NCBI GenBank assembly: GCA_037954235.1 | Contig: JBBMOA010000012.1 | Coordinates: 1,750,001 to 1,814,000 of the forward strand | DNA from: Aulostomus chinensis | Lineage: Eukaryota > Chordata > Actinopteri > Syngnathiformes > Aulostomidae | Direction: 5' to 3' | Length of the DNA stretch: 64,000 nt | Part shown: piece by piece, positions 46,801 through 57,850 of the stretch | Numbering within the stretch: the stretch's first letter is position 1 | Layout: each line of letters begins with the position of its first letter | The notes under the pieces: generated by a model | The model's database searches: none | What the model was told of the DNA's origin: nothing | The model's input: the letters and a program-made list of their open reading frames with translations, nothing else | Made by a program: the position numbers and the translations under genes

Positions 46801-48543
46801 GCACCTGAAGACCCCCCCTCAGAGTGTGGTGCTGGTGGGTCACTCCATGGGAGGCGTGGTGGCCCGGGCGCTGTTCACTCTGCCCCGCTTCAACACCAAT
46901 CTGGTCAGCCTCATCATCACCCAGGCCTCGCCTCACCTGGCCCCAGTGCTGGCCCTGGACCCCTACCTGCTGGGTAAGAGCAGCTCTCAACTGACTGGAC
47001 TGTGAATCATGAGGTTGAGTCTCTGTTGGTTGGGATCTTCTAAACATCCAAAACCCTGAAAATGAATGTTCCATCTCTGGGACCAGAAATTAAAACGAAA
47101 TGGATCGAGATTCTCACAGTTGAATTATCAGCTCCTGTTGTGCGGTGGGTGACTGGTGGTGACTTCCTGTCCTGTCGACGAGCCACCGCGTGTCATCTGT
47201 TGGCAGGTGTTGGTTCTGGTCTCAGGACCGGGATTCAGGCTCAAGGTGAAACCGTCTCACCCTTGATCGAAGCGAAGTAAAATCTGGTCAACTGGACGTA
47301 AGTTTATCTTGAAGACGTTTCACCTCTCATCCGAGAGGCTTCTTCAGTTCTAGTGAAGAGTGTGGAAACTCCAGCTTATAAACCTATGTGGGAGTGGTCA
47401 GTGCTATTGTAATAGCACTGACCAGGAGAGAGGTGAAACGTCTTCAAGATAAACTTACATCCAGTTGACCAGATTTTACTTCGCTTCGATCTACGATGAC
47501 CTGGATGAATGAGAACCTACACAGACGTCTCACCCTTGTTTTTCTAGATTTCTACTCGGCAGTGAAACAGAAGTGGGTGAACCAGGCGAACAGGCTCAGG
47601 AATGTGACGGTTCTCTCTGTCGGTGGTGGTTACCGTGACTACCAGGTGCGCTCTGGTCTGACATCCTTACCTTGCCCCCCCGGAGACCCCAACAAGTTGT
47701 CACTGGTGGTAAGTAATGTCAGTCTTCAGTAAAGCCACTTTCCAAACCAGTGCTCCAGTTCCTGGGTGGAGCTCTGGACTCACTAGTCCACTGGCAGCAC
47801 TGGTGTTTCTAACTGGCAGTTTTAGGATCCAGTGGAGATTAGGCTTGTCACGAGAACCGGTACTTCGGTACCAAGTCGGTACTAAGATGTGACGGTGCTG
47901 ACTTTTCTAGAATACCAGACGTACCGGTGGTATCGAGGAGCCAGATCTGGCCGCTTCTTTAGCGTTGTTTTTTGGCTGTAAATGAGCGAGTATCTGGCAA
48001 CCCTCCCACGGTGCCCATCACTCATCTGGGTCGTCAACTGCAGCGACAGCTGCCCCTCAATTAATTTAGAAGAAAAACGCCAAAAGTCGCGAATGGAAAT
48101 ACTCTGGATTCAAGGCTGATGAGGAGGGATCACTTATTGATCCGCAAAAACCGATAGGCAAAAAATGCCGTCACCGTACCACGGCGAGGGGGAGCAACAC
48201 GTCAAACTTGGCAAAGCATTAAAAGACAAACATGCAGACAAAGAATTCAAGGTGAGTGCGTTTGAATTCCCGAGTTGTTGTTGCTCACATCTTCTCACGT
48301 CCCGACGATGAGATGAGCCCACAGTAAACGAGCTGCCTGGCAGAGTAACATGAACGTGATGTCCAGCCTCGCCTGTCCCTCATAACAGTCACGTGACGTT
48401 GCCCGGCAGCTCGTTTACTGAATCGCCGAACGCACCGTTAAACCACCGAAATAATGCATGTTATTAGACGGTACTCTTTGTTTGAGAGCGCTGGCATTGC
48501 TGGTTAGCCAACGTTCTGAGTTGTACCTTTTTTTAGGTTAGGC

Positions 48544-48604
<61 letters not shown>

Positions 48605-51364
48605 CGCGGTTGTAATAGGTTAAACTACAGGGGATTTATTGTTTATTTTTTATTTTTGGTATCCAGTATCGTGGAATTTAAGTGGTATTGGTATCAACGA
48701 CTAAATTTCTGGTATCGTGACAAGCCTAGTGGAGATGCAGTACCCACAGGTGAACACACAGCAGGGCCTTTGCCTTCTGCTCCAGTACTTCTTTGTTAAA
48801 TGAATACGGCGAACCAGATGTTGCTCCTCACATGGTGTCTGGTGTCCTCTCCAAGGCGACGGCAGTTCCCAGGACGTGGGTGTCCACTGACCACCTCTCC
48901 ATCGTCTGGTAAAGCTCAGTTTCAGCCTTCATCATTCCTGTGTTGCGTTTCCAAACATCTAAGCAGTGAGTTGGTGTCGGTGTTCCAGGTGCAAAGAGCT
49001 TGTTCTGGCCACTGTCAGGGCATTCTTTGACCTCCTCGACCCTGAAACCAGACAGGTCAGAACCGCAGCGAGTGACACGGAATCTTGACATTAAAGAACG
49101 TCACATAAACAAAGATAAGACTTTGACACCTCACACCTCTGATAACCCAGATTCATCCATTTGCTTTAGTTCACCGAGAACCCAGAGAAGAAGCTGGCGG
49201 TTCTGAACCATCACTTCATCAGGCACCCAGTCAGGATGTTGGGAGACGCTCCAGACACGCCCATCTCCATCTTAGGTCCTCCTCCTGGTATTACGCGCCA
49301 TGCTAAGCTAACTGCTGAAGTCGTGGCCGATGGCTTAGAGAATCATACACAGTTGTGTCTTGTTTTTCGCTCTGTTGGATGTTTGCAGATGTTCCTGAGG
49401 CTTGGAGTGAAGTTAACACACTGCGTCTAGCTTACAGCACACCAAAGGTACTAGAACTGATACTGATGAGTACAAGTACAAGCTCGTACTGGGCTGCCCA
49501 ACATGGCATAAAGTCTCCCGTCACCTGCAACATTTAAAGAGTGACAGGCCTAAAAACACAAAGTTAAACATCCTTTCAGCATTGGACTGCAAATCGTGGT
49601 GTATCAATGCTGTTTTCTTTTGAGGTAAAAATGCTCTTTAGATTTGGAAACTGTGTAATTATTAATCTAATCCTGTGTGTCACTCTGCTGCCAGATTATG
49701 ATAAACAGGATAAACTCCCAATCTTGTCTGAATCCGTCAAGCAGTGGCTGAGATGACGCCAGTTTGGGGCTATGCTCATAAATGCTAATCATGCTAATTG
49801 ATACATGCAAGCCAGCATCAGGTTTCTAAACGTTACTGAACATTTCTAACGGGTCACTCAACATTTCTGGTTTCTAGTGGCTAACAAACAGACCAGTCGC
49901 ATTTTTCTTCCTGATGACGGCTGATGGCTCTGTGTCCACAGGAAGGACAAATCAAGTACTTCCTATTTGCTCTGTCCAGTCGCAGGAAAGCCTACAGCCA
50001 CTTCTACTGTCGCAGCAACAACCTGGTAAGTGAGTGAGTGAGGGTTCCCTCTCAATGCTCCACATTCCATTGGTTTTGTCTTTCTCACTGAGAACAAAGG
50101 AGTCAGGAGCAGCTTTCTGTCGCGGGGGTTAAAGTAGCTGGCGTGAACCCTGAGGGCGTGGCGTTCCAGACCAGCTGCTCAGCGCCGATGCGCTTCAGGA
50201 CAGAAGCTGTGACGTTGATTTTGTGGTTGTTGCCAACAGGAGATGAGCAGCTGGGTGTTTGGGTGTGTGCACAGGAACGGTTCTTCATGGTGAGAACACG
50301 ACAACTGTCCATCACTCAACATTTGAGGGTCTTCATGTTCCTCCTATACAGTGAACATCTTTTTGCCCCCTCAGTGTGCGTGCGGTGGACTTGTCCATGG
50401 GAACAGAGCTTCTGCCGCCATATAAGGTAGTTCCTTCTCAAAGAACCGCGTTGCGTCCGTCTGAGCTGCTGCTCACCCTCCTCCTCTCCCTCCTCAGGTC
50501 CTGGTTCTGACCCTCAGCGACTTGTCTGCAGTCTCTCATCTTGTTGTTTCAGCCTCCAACCTCAACAACAAACAGGTACGTGTCTATGTGTTCTCCACTG
50601 GGGCTGCTGCTGGTTCTACTTCTCTAGAATCGAGTGAAAATGGTCACAAATGACTCCAGAATGCCACGTAAGACCCCAGAACCTCGAGAACAGCGTGGAA
50701 ATGTTCCTGCTGGGACTTGATACCAAAGCTTCAGACATTTGAAGGGTTTTGTGTGGATCAAAAACATCAGTTGAAAATGCTTGAATTCGACAAAAGGCGA
50801 AGGAACTCTCAATGTGGCTTGGGTCCATCCTCGGGTTCTCCTGGTTCTTCATAGGTTGCTAGTCAGCTGAACGCAGGGTGCCGGGAACACTGATTTGAAT
50901 TTTCATCACTGTTCATTTAATGCGGATTGTTTGTGTTCCACAGTTCACGGTGGAGTGTGAGTGGCAGAGACAGGAGTCTCAGACTCTGTCCGTCCCGGTT
51001 CCTCATGTCCTGTCCGTGGGTGAGTTGTGCTTCTGTTGGTTCCTCCGTCCACCTCAAAGACACTCAGCCCCTCTCAGTAAGTGTTGGTTTTCCAGGTTTG
51101 ACTGTCAGCGACGTTACAGTCAACTCGTCTGGGCTCCTTCACACCATCCAGCTGCAGGACTTCCACAAGGTACTTCCTTCCTTCCTTCCTTCCTTCCTTC
51201 CTTCCTACCTTCCTTCCTACCCAGCTGTTACATCCTCATTTCCTCTGTGTCTTCAGGTCTATCAGGCTTTCAGAATTAATGTTGCCAGCCTGTGTAAAGC
51301 ACACAAGGGTGAGTTTGTCTTTGGTGAGATCAACCAGTGTACTGAAGCTGAGACGTGACGACCA

Positions 51365-51408
<44 letters not shown>

Positions 51409-53917
51409 AGATCGACTAGCCAACGTCTACAGGATGAAGGTTCCGTGGTTCCGTGAGGACTCTTTGATCACAGTCAGGTGAGTGCTGTCATAGTCTGGCT
51501 GTTTCCACCCTGGACGTCTGGTTAAAGGTCAATTCTGATATTTTCTGCTGTATTTTCCTGTTTTGGATCAAAATGATTGATGGGGACCAAAACTATTGGA
51601 ATCATTCCAATACTGGGATTACTGGTTTCCATCCATCCATTTTTTTCCGAATACGTCAAGCTTTTGAACATCTCGCATGACTTCTGTGTCTGATGCGGTC
51701 CGTCCACCAGTGTCCCTTCAGTGGCAGAGATCTCAGGGATGCTCCATACAAGTCGCCCAGACAACAGCTCAGGTGTCGTCCTCCAGCTCCACACTGCCCC
51801 CAACTGCCAATACAAGGTAATGTGTCAGTTCGTCTTGGCTGCTCTTGAGCCAGCAGCCTTGTGCTGCATTCAGGTGGAGTCGGACAGACGGGCGACAGCA
51901 GAACAGCGACGTCTCCTGCATAGCGCGAAGGAGAAGAGAGTCTGACGGTGCGGCAGGATGGCAAAACACAATCTGCACAACATTTTGTTGCCGTGGTGAT
52001 GTAATAACAAATCGGGGGTAAATGAGGTAAATAAATTGATTTTGTTTATTTTGTGTAATTAACGTAGCAACGTACAGTTAAAAAGGGAAATTTTCTCTTC
52101 ATATTCTCTTAAATGTCTTTAATCCTGCCCCCCCCCCCCCAAATTAGCTTCCTGCTCAGTTAAATGAGTTCTGCTTCACCGTCTTCCGTCTGCCCGACTC
52201 TTCAGACACACCAACATCAGCGGGCGCTCCACTGGCTCCGCCCCTGCTTCCCCAGCTGTGTGTCAGAATATAAATGGAGCTGACAGAATGACGGCAATGC
52301 TAAACAAATTTTGATATCATCATTTTTGAATTGTGTGGAATGAATTCTGTTGTTTGTGTCCTTCGTCCGCAGGTGTCAGTGAGGACTTCATTACCCAGGG
52401 TGCTTGGACAGGTACTTCTTTATCTCGCTTATACAACAAATGATGAAGAAGCTCAAGTTCACAATGACGCAAGAAAGCAACAGTAATTTGAACACTCTGC
52501 TGTTCGGCTGTTAAATGGATTTAAAAGGATCTACAGGGATCCACTCATTTTAAAAGTGTCTGCATTTGTGAGGTCCATCATAATCTCGATGTTGAACGTG
52601 TACATCACGCTTGACCCCTGTGCAATGTTCTCTCTGTTCCCGGTCAGATCCTGCGGTTCTGTGGTCCCATGGTTCCGGTGTACACAGCTGTAACACTCCT
52701 CCTGGCCTGCGGGGGGCAGCTGTCCTCCATCCTGGTGTCACGGCGAGCTGCAGACATGAGCCAGGTGGTGGGTAAAGGCCTGCAGCCTCATAGAGTCAAC
52801 CTGCCTGTCTACGTCCTGCACATGTTGCTGCTCAGGTGAGCGTTCCTGGAGAGCTCGAAGCTTCCCATAACCGTCTGAATAACACCTGAAACTCTTCATT
52901 CTGGCTCTTCACCTTCAGCTGTGGCTGGTTTAAAGATGTCTGGTTGCTGCTTGGCCTCCCCCGGATGGATGGCGTCCCCCCAACCTTCCCCGACTCCACG
53001 TTTCACGAGGGTGTGACACCTCTTGAAGAATGGCCCCGCCTCCTGTGCCCGCTCCTCTATATCTTCGGGGCAGTGGTGGCGTTTTGGGGCAGCACATTTC
53101 TCCGTCTGGTGACACGTCTGATCTCATTGGTATTGGCTCCACTGCACAGGTGACGGCACAGACCGGCGGAGTCGACTCACCTGTGAAACACCTGTTTGAT
53201 TTTCCCCTCCGACACTCGTCTGATTGCTGGTTCTGATTCTCTGTTTTGATGTGTAGACCATCTGTCTCCAGAGACGGTGGCACCCTGCGACCACGGACTC
53301 AGCTCCTTCTCGTTCTGTCTCTGACTCTTGTGGGCGGGACTTCCTGTGGGGCTTTGTCCATTTTTGCTGCCTTTCTGCTGCACCTGTACAGGGTGAGTCT
53401 TCACACCTGTGGAAAAGTTTTCATACAGAACACCACAGGAACTTAGCATAGCCAACCCTGATGCTACTTCCTGTCTTTTGATAGGTTCTTGTCATGTGGT
53501 GTAACAACGTTGTGTTTGTATGTTCAGGTTCTACGGTTGCAGATGACTGAAAGGTCTTTGAGCCACATGCTGAACCTGGTAAGGCCGCCAGGGGGCGTCA
53601 GTGGGACGATGTCAGAGTTGATGGTCCTTCAGTGTGTGTTGTCGTTTCCAGGCTCCTCGGAGGCACAAAGAAGCCTGCAGTGGCTCAGTGGATGCGGAGG
53701 CTAACGAATGTAATGGCACCCCCCTGCTGTCGGAGTGCGCACTGCAGGAGGCGAGGGATGACCTCCAGCTGCACCTCAGCTTGTTAGCACTCTTCACACT
53801 ACATTTGATGCTGAGTGCACCTTCGCTCATCCACTGGATCCGCAACCTGAGGTACACTTTCCAGACAGCAGGGCAGCTGTAAGGGCTGATTGGAGAGTAG
53901 TTTTGACCCCCCCCCCC

Positions 53918-53948
<31 letters not shown>

Positions 53949-54399
53949 CACCACCACCAGAGCTGAATTGCCCTGCTGTAAACCATCTCACTACTCACTA
54001 TGCTGTAGTTCAGTTCTTTGACCACTTGGGGCAGTAGAACCCAGTGACCGTGTGCTCTGCGTTGTGCTCCTCTGCAGGTACTCCACCCAGCTGTACCCCG
54101 ACCCTTGTTGGCCTCACTTTGTGCCTCTTATTGTTGTGTACTTGTTGCTGATTAACTGCAACAATCTGAACCTCAGCCGCAGGTAGGTGGTCACACACTC
54201 CATCATCCCAGAGCAACAGCCTTCTGCTGCTTGACCTACTTTCTTTTCCATCTCTTTCAGTAAACTCTTGCCCCTGACCTCCTGTCTCCCTCTGCCCCTG
54301 GCCGTTGTCATGGTGTCCTTCTCACCACTTCACCTCTACAGGATCACCTACTTCCTGTTGGCAGCACTCATCCCCATGGCTGTGTGTTGTCTGCTCTGA
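43811..54399 (+). CDS. pgap1: PGAP1, GPI inositol-deacylase of the ER, complete
   Basis: PGAP1 removes the inositol-linked acyl chain from GPI anchors in the ER, aiding export of GPI proteins. Twenty-six exons: 43811-43942, 45264-45417, 46363-46538, 46802-46973, 47548-47708, 48856-48908, 48989-49055, 49170-49275, 49389-49447, 49942-50025, 50240-50289, 50375-50426, 50498-50575, 50944-51019, 51096-51169, 51257-51308, 51411-51477, 51711-51816, 52373-52411, 52648-52835, 52919-53149, 53257-53392, 53528-53578, 53652-53851, 54078-54182, 54261-54399. They join in frame to 935 residues (human about 922). Seen: an N-terminal membrane segment, FEENRCSMTYMFEYPEYR, LFLPGNAGSYKQ, the lipase motif VGHSMGG with Ser169, SVGGGYRDYQVRSGL, WVSTDHLSIVW, and several C-terminal membrane helices from 52648 on. 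Exon 8 uses the weak donor GTCCTC; other junctions are ordinary. The 3'UTR end was not identified. Confidence 0.95.
44490..45113 (+). repeat. 21-bp minisatellite in pgap1 intron 1, about 29 units
   Basis: The unit is GAGGTGACAGGCAGGGTGAC plus T, with a G/A change that alternates GAGGTG and GAGATG. Being 21 bp, it stays open in frame and would encode TEVTGRV or TEMTGRV repeats. Confidence 0.95.
45605..45945 (+). repeat. 66-bp tandem repeat in pgap1 intron 2, about 5 units
   Basis: The unit runs from AGTTAGCTTAGCCCAATGAC through GGGTGGGAAGTGTTAGCATC to CTAGCTCAGGTCCAGG. The first three units are nearly identical and the later ones diverge. A reverse-complement copy lies at 46213-46275. Confidence 0.92.
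47266..47525 (+). mobile_element. fold-back retroposon-like element in pgap1 intron 4
   Basis: Two 64-bp arms (47265-47328 and 47428-47491) are reverse complements with one mismatch, and a smaller palindrome, AGTGCTATTGTAATAGCACT, lies between them. The 13-bp repeat CGTCTCACCCTTG flanks the insert at 47253-47265 and 47526-47538. A 13-bp target duplication points to retroposition. I recall similar palindromes in fish repeats, possibly Penelope-related, but that is unproven. The right flank ends nine bases before the exon 5 acceptor. Confidence 0.75.
47840..48728 (+). mobile_element. hAT-superfamily remnant with 8-bp target duplication, pgap1 intron 5
   Basis: Ends are TAGGCTTGTCACGA and, at the right, TCGTGACAAGCCTA, exact inverted copies. 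The 8-bp direct repeat GTGGAGAT flanks it at 47832-47839 and 48729-48736, as for hAT elements. Around 48165-48250, shifting frames spell GSNTSNLAKH then LKDKHADKEF, a broken BED zinc finger of a hAT transposase. The rest of the transposase is gone. A GT/GC repeat is expanded inside (48546-48608). Confidence 0.88.
48546..48608 (+). repeat. (GT)n(GC)n microsatellite inside the hAT remnant
   Basis: About 25 GT units followed by six GC units; alternating purine-pyrimidine throughout. Confidence 0.95.
51368..51406 (+). repeat. (GT)n microsatellite at the pgap1 exon 17 acceptor
   Basis: The GT run ends four bases before the AG of the acceptor (CCAG at 51407-51410), leaving almost no pyrimidine tract. 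Confidence 0.95.
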
Positions 54400-57381
54400 C
54401 GGTACCGGGCACGTCTCAGTCTTTTCTACCGTAGCTTGCAGGTTGACCGGCCAGGAACCCGGTCTGTGCTGGGGACTGGCGCTCCGTGTAGCTGCCGTGG
54501 AGCAGAGCCATAGACATACACAGCTGGGGGAACTGCCCTCTTCATGTTGGCATCAAAGGCTCCGTGGCAGTTACTTGCTCTCAGTTAAAAAAACGTGGTG
54601 TAACAGCCTTGAAACTTTTGGTTTGAATGTCGGGTTGACGTGAAACCAAGTTTGCCTTACTCTGTATATCTATAGCTCTGCCTTCAAGTACCAGTGACGC
54701 CACTGACGCAGACGGTCTCAACAGGGTCAGAATGTCTGTTTGTTGTTGTCGAGTGTCCCGGGTGGCTCGTTCACTGTGGTCACTCACTGTAAACTACACT
54801 GCCTACAGCTTAGCCATGACGTATCGCTAGGTGTCAGCCTATATATGACTGTCTTAGCACCGCCACGATCATGGTGGTGTTGTTCATTCATTCCTGAGGA
54901 AAATCCAAAGTCACCATGTTTACATTTTTGATACAGAGTAATGACACAACACGAAGCGTTAGACGTGGAAGGTGCGACAGCTCGCATGTCTGGATCAGTG
55001 ATCCTGAAACTTCTTGGCCCCATGAAGCTTTTATCAATTATTAAAAATGCAACTGATAACTTAGAAACGCTCTCAGTGGAGCAGATGGCTCCGTCAATAC
55101 CCGCAGTCCTCTAATCTAATCAAACCCACAGAAAACCATCCATGAAGATCTGGGTCGGTACCAGTATCTGTAAACTGGAGGTGAACTGGGTTCATACTGA
55201 CAGAGACAAAGCCTCCGTCTACACTCAGAGGTCAATTATTTAACGGACAAACGAGACTGCAGCCTTGACACGAACTCTGTAGTAACAAAGGTGGACATGG
55301 TTAAACCGCTGAAACTCCTTGAAGTTGCCTTCAAACGAAGGACATAGCCGAACTGAACCAGTTGGGAGGCTTCACCTGCAGATACTGGTTGTCATGGTGA
55401 CGCTAACTGCTTAGTTTCTACTGAATGAGACACGCTGGAGAAACACCACAGGTTATTATACAGGATTATAGCGCCCAGTCTGTCCTAGTCTGCACTGGTT
55501 TGGAGCCAGGAAACACTCGCGGACCCCGGACTCAGACGGTGGACGCTCATGACCGACCCAACTGTGAATGCGTGCTGTCAACAGCCAACAAAGATGGAGG
55601 AGCCAGCAGGTGATGCCATTTGTCTGTTACATCTAGCATTAGCCCACATAGCCTAGCCTAGCATTAGCCTTCATAGCCTAGCATTAGCCTTTATCACCTG
55701 GCATCGGCTCCAGTATGTCATGTTGCCTTCCCCTCCCTCAGCCGTCCGTTCTGTCCATATCGACCCCTCCGCCGCTCAACTCAGACGTCTTTTCTTTTGG
55801 GGTCGGCTTTTTGTGGCACCGATGATGTCACTGCTAAATCTCGCCTCCATGTTTGTTCACACTGCAAACTCTTGTTTTCTATGGAAACGTTACTCAATGT
55901 ACAGTCTCCAGTTTCAGCCAGTCAGCACTGACGTTACGGCTCTGAGGAGTGAGAAGAGCTTGGTGGAGTTTCTGATTCTGGGGGTGATGTAATCTACTTC
56001 AGCTTCATTACCTTGTTTGAATGAAATGTCTCTCAATTAAATGTTAGCAAATGCCTGGATTAAGAAATTTGAAAATGTTGAGTGTAACAAACCCTTTGGT
56101 AAAATTCCGTAGTTCTGCTAACGAACTTACGAGGGTGAGAAGTCGCAACTTTTAGATTAACAGTTGAATTCAGTGAAATAACTGTCAGCGAGGTTGCGCG
56201 AGCAAATGTATGTTCATCCTTCATTTGATTCAGTGTCACATGACTTCTTTGTAAGTTTCCTGTCACCACGTTGCCTGGGTCCTGGGTCCTGGGTCCTGGG
56301 CTCTAACCCACCACCCAAGATCCTGGATGGGACTCTGCCTGTCAGGTCCTCCAGATGCTGAGATGACATTGTAACTGCTCAGAACACGAGACTAGAACAC
56401 AAGACTAGAACAGACGAGTCAACGTGAGAAACACAAACACTGGTTGGCTCCATTCCTTCATGCAGTTCTTGAAGCACTTTGGCAAATCGACTGTTACATG
56501 AGAATGAAGTGCAGCGTTCAGAACGCGATGGTCGCGCTTGGTAGTTTTCCACTGGAAGAGAGTCAACCTTTGAACAGACAGGTCACACGTGTCACACGTA
56601 TGACGACGAGTGACTGTGACTCATCTCAGACATGTCATCATCCAGCAGCAGCATGATTGTGATGGACGGATGGTGGTGGTGTTTGAAGAACATGACCTGA
56701 CACTGATGTCATAATACTGTGTAACAACTGCAGTATAAATACATCTGACCAGCAGTGAGGAGGCTGGCCAATGAATGATGGGGAGCTCAAAATGCTAAGT
56801 AGTCACAGGACGATCCAGAGAACCATGAATATGAGGTCGTTGTTGTTGTGGACACGGGAACGTGCTGAACTCCAGACGCACCTCCTCACACAGGTTCACA
56901 ACCTCTAAAAACATTTATGGTTCCAATAAACCAGGTTCAAGGTTTTTAGACCAATTAGGAAGCTGTGAAGTCTGCAGCTGCGTTTGAGAAAGGACCACGA
57001 TCCCAGCTGCTGTTTAGATGAGACTGGACCACAGCAGCTGCAGGTCAGAGGACTTGGAAGTCTGGAAGATTACAAAACTAAACCTGTCTGTGCTCCAGCT
57101 GAGCCACCATCAAGCTACTGAACCACAAACTTCGTGACCACCCGAATGTCTCAGTGCATCGTATATCACTGTGTTGTTGTGGTCCCACATTTAACCTCTT
57201 AAGACCCACGTAAAGAATGAAGCTGGTGTTTTTCTGTGTGTTCTTCTGGTCACCATGACAACCAGTGATATCTCATTTCCCATATTTTCTCCCCTGCTGG
57301 GGGCAGCAGGACTACAGGGGGGTGGTTAATACTTCTAAAGAAATCGATGACCTGTTTTTAGTTAAATACCTAGAGCCACAT

Positions 57382-57850
57382 GTTCATCCACTGGTCTGGT
57401 GTTTACTGGTGGATCTGATGTAGAACTGAACCTCCACCATCCACCAGTCTGGTGTTTACTGGTGGATCTGATGTAGAACTGAACCTCCACCATCCACCGG
57501 TCTGGTGTTTACTGGTGGATCTGATGTAGACCTGAACCTCCACCATCCACCGGTCTGGTGTTTACTGGTGGATCTGATGTAGAACTGAACCTCCACCATC
57601 CACCGGTCTGGTGTTTACTGGTGGGTCTGATGTAGACCTGAACCTCCACCATCCACCGGTCTGGTGTTTACTGGTGGATCTGATGTAGAACTGAACCTCC
57701 ACCATCCACCGGTCTGGTGTTTACTGGTGGATCTGATGTAGAACTGAACCTCCACCATCCACCGGTCTGGTGTTTACTGGTGGATCTGATGTAGAACTGA
57801 ACCTCCACCATCCACCGGTCTGGTGTTTACTGGTGGGTCTGATGTAGAAC
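57382..57850 (+). repeat. 53-bp minisatellite, about 8-9 units
   Basis: The unit contains TGGTGTTTACTGGTGGATCT, GATGTAGAACTGAACCTCCA and CCATCCACCGGTC. Variants are AGAAC/AGACC and GGATCT/GGGTCT. It lies in the gene-free region right of pgap1. Confidence 0.93.

Noticed and set aside
48800..49030. Plus-strand frame of 76 residues around pgap1 exons 6 and 7
   Set aside because: Wrong frame for the conserved pgap1 sequence, which reads TWVSTDHLSIVW in another frame with proper splice sites.
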